From NCBI GenBank assembly GCA_002917075.1, contig NTMA01000025.1, positions 186,001 to 250,000 on the forward strand: a DNA stretch of 64,000 bases, given 5' to 3'. Origin of the DNA: Hawksworthiomyces lignivorus. Lineage: Eukaryota > Ascomycota > Sordariomycetes > Ophiostomatales > Ophiostomataceae. Below the pieces are notes generated by a model. The model saw only the letters and a program-made list of their open reading frames with translations. It had not been told where the DNA came from and did not search any database. The translations under genes and the position numbers were made by a program. Shown piece after piece: positions 11,287 to 22,427 of the stretch (position 1 is the stretch's first letter; each line of letters starts with the position of its first letter).

Positions 11287-12018
11287 ATGAAGAACGTTCT
11301 TGTCACGCTTCTGGCCGCTGCGGCCTTCCAGTCCATCTTGGCTGTCCCAGTTGTGGACTCTGCCACCACGGACCTGGCTGGCCCCAGCCACAACAACGGT
11401 GGCCACCAGGGCGGCCATCAGGGCAATGCCGGCCACCAGGGCAACGCCGGCCACCAGGGCAACGTCGGCCACCAGGGCAATGGTGGCCACCAAGGCAATA
11501 TCGGCCACGGTGGCAACGGCCACAACAACGCCGGCCACCGCAACAAGAACCATGCGGCTGTCCAGACCCGCCAGGACGACGGCGACGAAGAGACTAGCCC
11601 TTCCGGCCCCGACACTGAAGCCCGCAAGCGCAAGGGCAAGCACCACCGCCACAAGGGCAAGGGTGCTCCTGTCACCCCCGGCGTCGGCCGCCGCCAGTGG
11701 GGCAGCTTTGGCAACGATGGTGATTCCAGCGACTTTGGCGACGGTGTCACCGAGCCTGAAGAGGGCAGCCCGGCCGAAGGTGGCAGCCCGGCCGAAGGTG
11801 GCAGCCCGGCCGAAGATGGCAGCGACGAGGTGGCTCCTGCTGAGCCCGCCGAACCCGTTGAGAGCGGTGATGACGGTGCCGACGCCACCGTCGCTACGGA
11901 GAAGCGCCAGGCTCCCCAGCCCGACCGCAAGCGCAAGCGCAAGCACCGCGGCAAGGGCAAGGGCCGCAAGGGCAAGTTCAACGGCCAGGCCCCTCCCGCC
12001 CAGGCTGGCGCCCAGTAA
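11287..12018 (+). CDS. Secreted repetitive polyampholyte with dibasic processing sites
   Basis: A single-exon frame of 243 residues. Residues 1-19 form a signal peptide (MKNVLVTLLAAAAFQSILA). Residues about 35-80 are six-residue GHQGN(A/V/G/I) repeats. Alternating blocks follow: acidic (DDGDEETS), strongly basic His/Lys/Arg (KRKGKHHRHKGKG), an acidic Gly/Ser/Pro/Glu block with three exact GSPAEG-type units, and a basic tail (KRKRKHRGKGKGRKGK). GRRQ and EKRQ are good Kex2-type sites, and each block starts with Gln after Arg (TRQ, RRQ, KRQ). There is no Cys, no GPI signal and no known domain. The start was chosen because the signal peptide begins there; upstream in-frame codons give a non-secretory leader. 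Possible roles are a cell-wall or matrix protein, a metal or water binder via the His/Gly repeats, or a precursor cut into several peptides. Function unknown. Confidence 0.8.
   Translation: MKNVLVTLLAAAAFQSILAVPVVDSATTDLAGPSHNNGGHQGGHQGNAGHQGNAGHQGNVGHQGNGGHQGNIGHGGNGHNNAGHRNKNHAAVQTRQDDGDEETSPSGPDTEARKRKGKHHRHKGKGAPVTPGVGRRQWGSFGNDGDSSDFGDGVTEPEEGSPAEGGSPAEGGSPAEDGSDEVAPAEPAEPVESGDDGADATVATEKRQAPQPDRKRKRKHRGKGKGRKGKFNGQAPPAQAGAQ
11401..11517 (+). repeat. 18-bp coding tandem repeat (GHQGN units)
   Basis: About six units of GGCCACCAGGGCAAYGYC, with mostly silent or single-residue variation between units, encode the Gly-His-Gln-Gly-Asn array. Unit boundaries at 11413, 11431, 11449, 11467 and 11485 are exactly in frame. 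Confidence 0.9.
11764..11817 (+). repeat. 18-bp coding tandem repeat (GSPAEG units)
   Basis: Three nearly identical copies of GGCAGCCCGGCCGAAGGT at 11764, 11782 and 11800; the third ends in GAT. Near identity at DNA level points to recent expansion. Confidence 0.95.
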
Positions 12019-13753
12019 TCCAAAGGTTGCTTGGACGAGTATGATCGGACAGTTCCTTTGCATTTCAAGTATTTATTTTGTTTCTACAAATTGCAATTAA
12101 AAAAAAAAAGTAGGCAAGGAAACATGTCTGTGCAAGCAGCAAAAGCTGAAGCCTGTATGTGTAGAATTATTTCTTCCAACTAGCATTAATTCAAATTCCA
12201 AACTCTTTTTCTTACGTTTAGCTTCTATTGAGATGAAAGTACGTCAAAGCCCAGTAGCGGGAAACTTTTGGTTCTTGTCTGCTGTTATATCTATTGCCCC
12301 CCCTAACAATACCTTGTTTTGCATCCGTTCGTTCTCCTGATGCTTTTCTATCTATCGTCAAGAGCTCTTTTTCGCCTTCGCCGTCTTCACCTCCTCTTCT
12401 TGCACTAATTCCCGACTAGTAATTCGATGGCTTTTTCACGGTAGCCGTCTGTTAGTGCTTCTGCTACGCGTGGCAAAGAGGCAACAAGTTCATTCTTCGA
12501 TACTAGTACTACTGGATCTGACAATAGTGCATTTCCATTTGGGGTACACAAGGTAATGGACATCGATGGTGCAAGAAGATGCTGGCGTGAACGTGATACT
12601 GAGAGCACCGAGGAAGCTCAAGTCCGTCATCGTCGCAGCGTATTCGTCGAGAGGATGTAGCGGCTGTTGTCATTTTGTGTTGTTTATATTTATCCTCCTT
12701 TTCGCATTGCGTCTCTTTAGAATGCCTTCAATGTGTATTTAATTTCGTCGTCCTGACTTTCTGTCTTATATTGGGAAATTTCAAACAACAAAAAGGCGCG
12801 AGTAATGTCGACCAGCACTGTTGTCTTACAGAAACATAATGCAATAAAGTGACGACGACTATGCATTTCTTCGACAAGAACGCTGCAATCACTTTCTGTA
12901 TGAACAAGGCTCTTTTCCTTCATATATTATCTATCCGGTTTAGCTTGGTTACCACATATCCATTATTGTTGCTCTTTTCTAACTAGAATAGAAAATGGTA
13001 AACCACTTCTCTAGTAAGGCTGAACGTGGAAAGGCAATTGATTGCATGATGCTAGGCCTATACCGTCAATGTTGAGCATAGGGTGATTGTTTTTAGCTAG
13101 CAAGGCTCGACCCCTGTCTCCCTACTGCATGTGAGGCTCTTCTTGGCAATAATAAGAAGTTACCGGAGATCGGGCAAGTTATTGTCTTATCTAGTCAAAA
13201 GAGAGGGTAACAATTATTATCTCGGCGTAGTTGTCACTGATAGGTTCGCATATGGAGAGGTGGTCGTTCAGCCGTATCTACCTCTAACTTCTACCTTAAA
13301 CACCATGTTGATAGGCATCCCAAATCGCATATTCACTTCAATTTCTTGCCTTTTCTAAAAGAACGGCAAATAGTGCAAGCACTGTATTTGGTCCTCTAGC
13401 AGATGGGGGCACTGAGTCCGGTTCTTGTATATAGGTGTCAGCCAACGTCCGGAATTCAGTGTGAACCGTCTGATTATTGACGCAGTGATAGCATATTCAC
13501 AAAGAGTATGAGCAATAACGACATCCCTTGATTGAGATATTCCTGTTCTTATTAGCTATGATAGATAATTAACTGACCTTTCAATGATAAAGACTGTAAT
13601 ACTGGAAGAGAAAATAAAGCAGTTGACCAAATCTCCTGTCTCCCAGTCAATAGTATATAAATCAAGATATTTCCGCTCTTCATAGATAAGACATCCAGTC
13701 CTTTTCTTTCATCGTGCATACAAAAAAAACATACCCCAACCCCAAAAAAATGT
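12019..13753. other. Intergenic region with a short coding-like scrap
   Basis: About 1.7 kb between the secreted-protein gene and the 3' end of the OPT gene. Apart from the fragment at 12488-12628 (minus) nothing coding-like is visible. Confidence 0.4.
12488..12628 (-). pseudogene. Possible fragment of a fungal protein N-terminus
   Basis: ATG at 12628 opens a 46-codon frame starting MTDLSFLGALSITFTPASSC. A leader of the type FLGPLTTTFTPPxxC is common at the start of a family of fungal membrane-anchored, Cys/Ser-rich hypothetical proteins. The frame then loses coherence and stops at 12488, and the overlapping frame 12405-12608 also looks protein-like. This could be a remnant with a frameshift or a chance match. 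Confidence 0.25.
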
Positions 13754-16700
13754 TTAGCTAAATTGGCCGATACCAGGACCAAAGTGCTCGCCCTTTAGGA
13801 GATTGATTAGAGGACATGCTTTGGCTTCGCAGCCCTGCTCCACTACGTTATTTCCCCACCAATCGAGTGCGACTTCGTTATACTGCACGGCAAAGAACAT
13901 GACGATGCCGGAAATTGCCATGCCCGAGCTGAAGCTGGCGCTGAGGACAAAGTTGTACCGTGACCAGAAGCTCAGGAACCGGTTCTTTATCCAGATCCAT
14001 GACACAAACGCTACCGGAACGGCCGGCCACATGTAAGCAAGATTATACGGTGTAGTACTGACGCCACCGTTGAGAAACACGATGGGGTGAGCCTGGCGGG
14101 CCCAGCGCAGGACCACGGAGTCTTTGCCCGCATCTGCGTCGCCGGCAGCAGCACGTGCCTCATCTCGCTTCCGGATGCTGCGCTGCACCCACCAGAAGAT
14201 AATTGGGACCAGGATCCCAATGGGAAAGCCCAGGAGCATCATCGTATACTGACCGCCAGTGCCAAAGATCTTCTTGGGACCGATAGTGCCCCAGAGCACG
14301 GCCGCAGTGAAGAATGTGTTGATGCCGGGGCACGTGAATTTATTTGGTGCATCATCTGTGCAGACGTTGGGAATCTTGTTCATCTGAAAGTTGAGCACGC
14401 CCGTGCAGACAAGACTGGAGACGAAGGTGGCGACCAGCTGGGCTATAAACGTGTGGCGAGGTGGGATTTTGAGGTAGTGGGCCAGCTTGAGATCGTTAGC
14501 GAAGGCGATGGCTTGGGCACAGGTGACGTAGCCATAGGCCTTGAAATAATTCATAGCGAGAGCATTGCCGTTGGACCAGGCGCCGCCAATAAATTCGGCC
14601 AGCACGTTCAAGGTGACCTGGACTCCGGTCATGGCAGTGATAATACCGCTGGGGATAACAAAGATAATGCAGAGGAGGATGCCGTAGAACACGACGCCGG
14701 GAGTCGTGTACGTCTCCCAGTTGGTGACCCCGGCCACGCCGAAAGCAATCGCAGCGAGTAAGACGGCAAAATACCACCATTCGGATACTTCCGGATACTG
14801 AGCCATGAGACGGTTATGAACATCCTGGTAGGTGCTGGTAATATTGGCATTGCGTGCGGCTTCCCCCCCCTCGGTCTTATTCTTTCTACTGAAAAGGCCA
14901 GTGAGACCATCACGGGCATTATAATACACATTGCGCATGCCCGTGGTGAACTCATAACTATGATTGAGTGCAATATAGACGATTGTTGCTGGATAGATAG
15001 CAAAGAAGAAAATATAGACAGTCAAGTTGCCAGCCCCCATATACGCGGGCGAGTAGGTGACATACTTGGATTCAGCGAAAATTTGATGATCGTCAATGAT
15101 TCGTGAGATGTTATAGACGTGGCCGGTATTGTCAAAAACACGATTTGAGTTGATCGGAAGGTACGCCGTGAAGTAGGTATTAGAAAACCAAATGGCTATA
15201 GTGATAAGTGTGCTTACAACCATGCCGATGAAAAAGTTGAATGTAGAAAAAAAGGGAACCACCAGCGGATCGATATTAAATGTGAAAAAATTCCAGTCAA
15301 AGGTTGGAATTGGGTTGATGCCCAGGCCATTATGGATACCAGATATGGCAGAAAGCTTTACATTGTTTGGCGCAATCCACGTCATCCAGCTGAAGAGGCT
15401 GAGAGCGTTGAAAATGAAATTCGGGAACCAAAAGTAAACAAACATGGCGGAAAATGCCAGCACGAAGAACTTCATACGGCTTGCACGCCAGATAGACCGG
15501 AACGGAGTCTGCACTGGGCCGGACTTCTCGGAGTGGAACGCCTCGTTGAGGGCAATCGTGACAAGACTGGTTGGCCAGACACAGTAGGCCGGGTACACGA
15601 GGAAACGTCGGCAGAGCCCAGCCAAACCGTAGCCGATGAAGTTGGTAGATAGCGCAATCAGAATCTGGTAGCTGAATTCCCCAGCAAAGGGCTGATTAAA
15701 ATACTCAGGTAGGTACTGCGTCCAGATGATATTGTTGGTATAAGGAGTGTTGAATGATACGTTTGCCATGATGGTAATAAGCATGTGTTCCTTCTTATTA
15801 AAAGTTCCCGGGTTGAGGCTGATGCGGGTGCTAGCTAGACTTCTCCCGAAAATGAACGCCGGCAAGTGAAAACCCCAGTCCGGAACTGTCTTTTCCCACA
15901 GCTTGCCAACTGGAAACGAGAGTAGCTGAGCGACATTCGCCATAACGGTGATAGCCGGTTGGCGAATTGAGAAGAGCTGGTTGATAAAGGCCAGAAGAAC
16001 GGAAAACCCGATGCCAATAACCCAAGCCCGGATCGTCGAGCATGGCGTGTTGGGATCGTCATGATTGCTGACAACAGCGCGCACCTCAGCATAGGGGCTA
16101 TTGTTGGTGATGAGAGCAGCCTCGACTTTCATTTCATATATGAGATCTTCATATTTCTCTGGTTCATCAAAGATGTTCCGGTTTCCTAAGCAGTCGCAGG
16201 TTAGCTAAAAGATAAGTATCCTCTGCATCTTTATTTATTTGTGGCATACCGATGAACTCCTTGATCTTTTGGAGTGCGATGTGAGGGAAATTCGGATCGT
16301 TTTCGTGCATGCGATACACATTTGTCAGGAGCTGGAATTTTATTAGTATGATACGTTGATGTTAGAATCCACACTGAAATCTATGCTCTGTTCACTTACT
16401 GTCCGCACTTCTTCGAGGCTCATCTGGCCAGCCAAAGCCTTGGCTTCAACCAAGTCATCCTCGGTGACGTTGAGTTCACTATCTCGTGAGAAAAAGGAAA
16501 CAACAAAGAAATCCAACGCATAAATCATAGAAGGAGCTTTTGTTGAGAGAGAGAGAAAAAAAGAAATCGAGACTCAGGGTACAGTACACACTTTTCGACA
16601 GAATTGTCCGTAGGTAAGTCGCCGTCATTGGCAGCAAACTATAATGAAGTCAGCTTTGCATAGGCATAGTCGTAGTCGTAGTTGATGATAGCGCATGCGA

Positions 16701-16842
16701 CCACATGCATAAGTAGCTTCTTCATTTAATTATGCTGGAGGAAATAAAAAGTTGTACGTACAACCGATTTCTCATTGAGGCCGGCCTCTTTTCCGGACCC
16801 AGGAGCCGGCGAAGGCTCAGACAGCACGCCTTGAGCAGCCAT
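13754..16842 (-). CDS. OPT-family oligopeptide transporter
   Basis: Five exons, 16842-16762, 16638-16592, 16478-16400, 16331-16250 and 16185-13754, join to 906 residues with every junction in phase. The first four short exons encode a cytosolic leader (MAAQGVLSEPSPAPGSG, then an acidic stretch ending EDDLVEAKALAGQMSLEEVRT, then LLTNVYRMHENDPNFPHIAL). The last exon carries the membrane core, with the OPT motifs NPGTFNKKEHM, SNGNALAMNYFKAYGY and KIPPR, and about 14-16 hydrophobic helices. OPT proteins import small peptides, glutathione or metal chelates with protons across the plasma membrane or an organelle membrane. The N-terminal FPHIALQKIKEF motif is typical of the fungal peptide-transporting subgroup. 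No lesion was found. The gene is flanked by 1.7 kb and 4 kb of non-coding DNA. Confidence 0.93.
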
Positions 16843-19363
16843 GCTAATGTGGAGATATGTGTTGACGACGAAAGAAAGCAAAGAGGAACGGGAGAAAAAG
16901 GATCGCACAACGATACCTCTCAGGGAAGAGAAGAAAAGAAAATCAAATCGAATTCAAACTTTCAACATCGTGGCGTGAATCTGGGGTAGCTTCGGTTAAA
17001 TACAGCAGGAGAGCCATATGAAAAATTGCAATGATAGCCGAGATACAAGAGAACATTATTTGAAAAAGGGGGGGGTCAGAGGAATCGCGCAGACAAAAAG
17101 TCAGTCACGCACAATCATTGGGTGTTGGAGACATGCAATTGAAGCGGAAGAAAAGAGATCCAAGGGAGAGAGCTTGGCTTGGTCTGCCTCGAACAAAGCC
17201 CTGTATTTGGTAGGAAGTCACAAAGAGGCAGGTTTGCGAATGATTATTCTATATTGCAAAAAATGGATGGTGGTCCTCCGGGGCGGGAAGGTAGATAGTG
17301 GCTTTTACGCCAAATATTGGGCTGTACTCAATATAATAAACGAGAGATAGGAATGCCTAGAAACCAACTAGGTGGTCAGGGAAGAAACGAGGGATAATGG
17401 GAAAGATGACAAGAGAGCAGATTAATTCACATGCTTGGTCAAGAGAGCATTCAAAAGAAAGAACGCCAACACACGAGAGTAGACGAGAAACATATCGCAA
17501 GATGCACGACTAGAGACGTCAGAACCAACAGGCCCCCCTTTATCTGTCTAGATGATCTCGTCAAGATTTCAACAGCATGTCTCTTGAAAAATCCAAGATG
17601 CACGAAATTTATACACCACCTGCCAGAAAGAGAGCTTTCGTTATTAAATACGAAGTATCATGGATTACCACCAGACCAAAATAGGCGAATATCTAGAGAA
17701 TTCATGGCAGTATCGTAAATTTAAGAGCTCTTAGGCCAACTAGCGTAGTACTTTCTTTGAAAAGTCCTGCCCTATCGAGCAATACAATGAAACGATTCCA
17801 TAAATAAAACAAATATTCTCTACTGGTGAACTAATGCACCCCAGAATTTACACACCACATGGCGAATTAGAAAATCGACTGTCTTTGCTCATATAGCCCA
17901 TAGCATGCATGACCGAACCTGAGGTTGGTCTCGTCATCTGCGGCATGCAAGGCTCCAACGATAAGAAAATAGTCAGAAAAAGATACGTACACAACAGGAA
18001 ATAAGCGAGCGGCGCAGCCATGCCGTTGTTAAACGATGAAGAGCGTAGAAGCAATCTACATCATGCGGCGCAGTCGACTATCTGAAAGCGATACAGCACG
18101 CGATAGAAGGCGACTATTAGACATTATTCGTCAATCACCTTATCACAAAGCGTGGAATCATTTCGCAGGAGAAAAGGGGTTCCAAAGCTGTCGCACGAGA
18201 AGTGCAAACCAACCAACACAAAAAGTTTACCGCTGAATATATCAAGGACATATGGAGATAGACAGATCTTGTTTCTTTCTTCACCACAAGAAAATCTTTA
18301 TATAGCCTATATCTTGGCGTATTCTTAGGTTCTTCTTGACATTCCCTATTTGATACTGAACGGGAAGAACGCCATTCACTAGAGTCTTTCAATTTCTTCT
18401 TCTGTGTTGATGGCGATCATCTCACGAAAACAACACAAAAACTCACGAATGATACGGCATCACATGGTCAGAAACTGGACAAGGTATAGTATGCCACGAT
18501 GTCTTCTTAAACACAGCATTTGAACACCATTCTTGTTATCCTAAACTCATCGTCTTCGATCGATTCTCCTTCATCAATTTCAGGTTGGGCGCGGATGACG
18601 ACACCTCCCATTTTCTGGTCTTTATTTTGGCTATATATGAAGTATACCCCTTTAAACATGACATTATTGCCCCCACGATCGGTTGGATTTATGATGTGTC
18701 TTTGCCGAAGAGACGGATAATAACATCAGTGACGGGAGAAATGTCTTTGGCGGATGTCGACATTTCTTGGAGAGCAAAGAAACGAAAAACGAAGAGGAAA
18801 AAGAAAAGGAAAATCAAAGAGACGGAAAAAAAAAAAAAAAAGAATTGGTGTCTGCGTCGGCTTCAGACTACGTACGATTCAGATTCCCTTTTGAGAAGAC
18901 AAATGGCTATGGTCTGGTTTCTTTTGCCGAAAGTCCGTAAACAAATTAGCCAAGCACACCTGAGGTTTTTAATGAATGCTACACACAATCTCTCTTTGAC
19001 AGAGCCGCTTCCAATTTTAACATTGCGTAAAGAGGATATGTGTGTTTGCGCTCTCCCCGTAAAGTAGGAAGATAAAGTGAGCATGTTTTGCTGGCTTCCT
19101 TTTCGGGTGATTGCTACGCTGGACACGATAGGACAAAAAAGGAGAGAATAATTAGCAAGCGTGTGGTCCTCCCATCTAACGTTGCAAATATGCTGGAGAG
19201 GGTCCTTATCTTCACTAGAGTGAGACGGCTTCAGAAAAACTTCTAATGGGAAAAGAAGGGAGAGGCAAATTATTCACATTTACGGAAAGTCTCTGACAGA
19301 GATCACTTGAGGTAGTATCTCTAGCATAACATTTTCTGGGCTAGAAATTTCGTTTATTCTAGA

Positions 19364-19405
<42 letters not shown>

Positions 19406-20833
19406 ATTGCGGAATAGAACAACATAGTTCATTTTTGTTTTGTTTGTTTTATTTTGCTTAAAATTTCGTCTTCCATCTGAAACGACCATAGCCCGCGAAG
19501 ACAGCTAATGTTATTTAAAATAAATATCTAATTTTTCACCAGAATAAAAATGAGACTTGTAGTATTTCCCATTGAGCAAAACAATGCAGAGTGATATATA
19601 TGTAATAGTATTCTCGTACCGCTTCCAAACCAGTCGTAGGAATCCTGCAAACTATTTTATTGCCCTTCCATCATTCATTTACATAAAGGGAACATGCACC
19701 TATCAGGTGAAACATAGTTAAATGCTGCACGCTGAGAAGATGAAGAAATACATAATTACACAGAAAATGAAATGCAATGACCTTGCAACAAATTTGTGCA
19801 CTCTTAATGGGCACAGCGTGGTCTCAGCACCAACATCACATGAAGGATTTGCCGCGTCTTGTGCAACGACCAGGTACCAAAATATCAGTACTGTACCCGC
19901 GTACAATATTTATTAGTGGAGTATACATACGGCTCATGAATCACTGCTGTGCCGAAGGAGTAACATAACTGGCGCGTCCCGGTCCGTGATGCGCCGCAGC
20001 CTAGTCCATAATGCGCCGCAGCAAGACAAAGAGATCCTGAGCATGGGATAGGCAGACAGCACCTGTTATAGAATGCTACAACCACCACAGGTACAGCCAT
20101 CTATACGTAATTGAAATGGACAGACAATATTCTCATGGACTACGACTACATGAACTGGTTGCTAGAAGAGCATCTTCAATAGTTGAAGTTCTCTTCTGAG
20201 CGTCGTTGGTAAATACATAGGGGGAGCAATGAAATATTCTGCGGTTATGGTTCTGCAAAGTGTGAAGGTGCTGATACTAAATAAGCCATGACATGACAAG
20301 GAGATGAGATTGCTCAAAACATCTAATTGAAAGGAGAGCATGTGTGTGTTGTCCCGTATCACCATTTCGCGTTCTTGACGAAAATAACATCTTCCCTGCT
20401 TCGCAATGATAGAATTTAGATTTGCTTAGCAAAAAAACCTACAGCGTTCCGTTCGACTTCATTACTGCTTTGACATCCAGGTTCTTCCAATTTTACTAAT
20501 TGAGAGTTACGGTCCTAGAGTCATATACATAAGAACGGTGCAAACATTTAAAAGTGCGAGTTTAAATTCATGGAAAAACCAAAAAGAGTTTCTAGCTTCG
20601 CATGACGCTCTAACCGGCCATTTTATAGGAGAGAGAACTACATATTCGCTAAGAGATATGAAAACGAACACGCTAGATGTAGGCCACCATAGCACACCTA
20701 TCCTCGCTCAAAAGTCATCCAATAAAACGCCATGGGAAATAAAAAGAGATGGGAAAATAAAGTATCAAAATCAAATCTAGTGGACATACGCCACCTCCTA
20801 CCCCTCCGTCTAATTTTTATTTAAAACCGCTTC
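16843..20833. other. Gene-poor intergenic region (4 kb)
   Basis: AT-rich stretch upstream of the OPT gene. Open frames (17018-17350, 17431-17718, 18585-19067 plus; 17848-18054 minus) have no domain and mostly Lys-rich or random composition. It contains a T11/A29 tract at 19364-19403. No supported gene seen. Confidence 0.45.
19364..19403. repeat. T11/A29 homopolymer pair
   Basis: Eleven T immediately followed by twenty-nine A, so the junction is self-complementary. It might be an old poly(A) insertion tail, but no retroelement sequence or target-site duplication was recognised next to it. Confidence 0.8.
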
Positions 20834-22360
20834 TCACAGATCGCCCGTGTTGAACAGCTCCAGGTGGATGCGGTCGCTGCCGACGCCCATGTCCTCGAGG
20901 GCCTTGCGGGCGGCGGTCATGAAGCTGGCGGGCCCGCAGATGTAGTAGCCGGTGCGGGGGTCGGCGGTGCGGAGCAGGCGCTCGCGGTCGGCGGCGTCGA
21001 GGGCGAGGAGGTCGAGGCGGCGGCCGCGGACGACGGCCTCGAGCTGGGCTTCGGCGTCGGCCTGGGCCTCAGCGTCGGTAGCGGCCTCGGAGAGGAAGAT
21101 CTGGGTGCGGATCTGGTCGGGCGGGGCGGCCTCCTGGAGGGCACGGAGCTCGGCGGCAAAGGGCAGGCGCGCGCGGGCGTGCGAGCCGTGCAGCCAGGAG
21201 ACGGGGCGGCCCTCGGCGGCGGCGGCCTCGAGGATGGCGAGGACGGGGGTGGCGCCGACGCCGGCGGAGACAAGCACGAGCGGCACCTTGTCCGCGGTCT
21301 TGCTCTCCGCTCCGGTCTCTTTGGCCGCCGCTCCCTCTTCCACGACGAACTCGCCCTGGGGCTGCGAGAGCTCGACCTGGTCGCCGACCTGCAGGCTGTC
21401 GTGCAGCAGGTTGGAGAGGTGGCCGGGGACGTGGCCGGCGCTGCCGGCGTCGCGCTTGACGCTGATGCGGTAGTAGTCGCCGGCGGGGCGGGGCTGGCTG
21501 CTCAGGCTGTACTGGCGGCTCTGCAGCACGCCCAGGTCGGGCACGGGCAGCTGCAGGCTGACGTACTGGCCCGGCTCGTAGGCGGGCAGCGGGCGGCCGT
21601 CGGCGGGCGACAGGTACAGGTTGACGATGCTGGCGTCGTCGGCGGCGGCCTCGCGGCGCACGACGCGGAACGGCCGCCAGCCCACCCAGCCGCGGCCGGC
21701 GTCGCGGGCGCGCGCCTCGTCATAAAGCGACTGCTCGCGGCCGATAAAGACGCCCGCCAGCACGCCGTAGGCGTTGGTCCAGGCGTCCACGATGGCCGGC
21801 GTGGCCGCGTCGCCCAGCACCTGCCCGATAGCCTCCATCAGGTGCTTGCCCACAATATCGTACTGCGCCGGCTGGATCTGCAGCGACGCGTGCTTGTGCG
21901 CGATGCGCTCGACCGCGTGGTGCAGCTTGCCCAGGTCGTCAATGTAGGTGGCATAGGCCAGCACGGAGGCGGCCAGCGCGCGCGGCTGCGCGCCCGTGGC
22001 CTGCGACGTCAGGCTGAAGATGTTCTTCAGCTCCGGGTGCGCCTCCAGCATGTTGTTGTAGAAGAGCGTCGTGATGGTTACGCCGTGCTGCTGCAGCACG
22101 GGCGCGGTGGACTTAACAATGGCGATCTGCTCGGGCGTTAGCGTTGGTGCCGGCTTGGCGGCAGGCGGAGCGGGCGCCGCCGGCTGCGCGGCATCCTGGG
22201 GCGGGAGAGCAGTGGTGGCCATGGTGGACTGTAGGGCGGTCTTGCTAAATGGGCGAGAGGGGATGCAGGACGTTACGGTGGGGCAATGTCTCGTTGGTAT
22301 GCGAGAAGCGGTACGAGAGCGTAAGAGACGGATGACGTTTGGCTTGATGATGGAGCTCAT
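20834..22360 (-). CDS. Flavohemoglobin (nitric oxide dioxygenase)
   Basis: One uninterrupted exon of 508 residues. Residues 1-46 are rich in Arg, Ser and Thr without acids and look like a mitochondrial presequence; a second ATG (residue 47, at 22222) begins a Pro/Ala-rich cytosolic-type N-terminus. The globin domain (about 70-210) has the B10 Tyr in TLFYNNML, distal Gln in GAQPRALA and proximal His in IAHKHASL. The reductase domain shows RQYSLSSQP for FAD, a glycine-rich SAGVGATPV for NADH, and YYICGPASFM near the C-terminus (LELFNTGDL). The family converts NO and O2 to nitrate using NAD(P)H, giving resistance to nitrosative stress. The two in-frame starts suggest mitochondrial and cytosolic forms. 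The reverse strand has a 425-codon open frame caused only by GC-rich codons. Confidence 0.95.
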   Translation of the reverse strand: MSSIIKPNVIRLLRSRTASRIPTRHCPTVTSCIPSRPFSKTALQSTMATTALPPQDAAQPAAPAPPAAKPAPTLTPEQIAIVKSTAPVLQQHGVTITTLFYNNMLEAHPELKNIFSLTSQATGAQPRALAASVLAYATYIDDLGKLHHAVERIAHKHASLQIQPAQYDIVGKHLMEAIGQVLGDAATPAIVDAWTNAYGVLAGVFIGREQSLYDEARARDAGRGWVGWRPFRVVRREAAADDASIVNLYLSPADGRPLPAYEPGQYVSLQLPVPDLGVLQSRQYSLSSQPRPAGDYYRISVKRDAGSAGHVPGHLSNLLHDSLQVGDQVELSQPQGEFVVEEGAAAKETGAESKTADKVPLVLVSAGVGATPVLAILEAAAAEGRPVSWLHGSHARARLPFAAELRALQEAAPPDQIRTQIFLSEAATDAEAQADAEAQLEAVVRGRRLDLLALDAADRERLLRTADPRTGYYICGPASFMTAARKALEDMGVGSDRIHLELFNTGDL

Positions 22361-22419
22361 GATGAATAGAGAAACCGAAGTACGAGTCTATTCTCAAAAG
22401 TCACCGTCGCCCAACTCTG

Positions 22420-22427
22420 TTATATAT
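22420..22427 (-). promoter_or_regulatory. TATA-like element of the flavohemoglobin gene
   Basis: Reading the minus strand, AAATATATA lies about 60 bp before the first ATG (22360) and about 200 bp before the internal ATG (22222). The short distance to the first ATG makes leaky initiation at the second ATG plausible. Confidence 0.35.

Noticed and set aside
17848..18054. Possible small secreted protein beginning MAAPLAYFLLC with an intron-like GTACGT...GCAG
   Set aside because: The downstream frame after the putative intron is not cysteine-rich or conserved-looking and has no clear end, so support is insufficient.
18585..19067. 160-codon Lys-rich open frame
   Set aside because: The Lys/Arg-rich part is an A-rich stretch; the start and end differ in composition and no domain is seen.
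20864..22141. 425-codon open frame antisense to the flavohemoglobin gene
   Set aside because: Its length comes from GC-rich codons of the real gene; composition is Gly/Val/Arg/Ala-rich without any domain.
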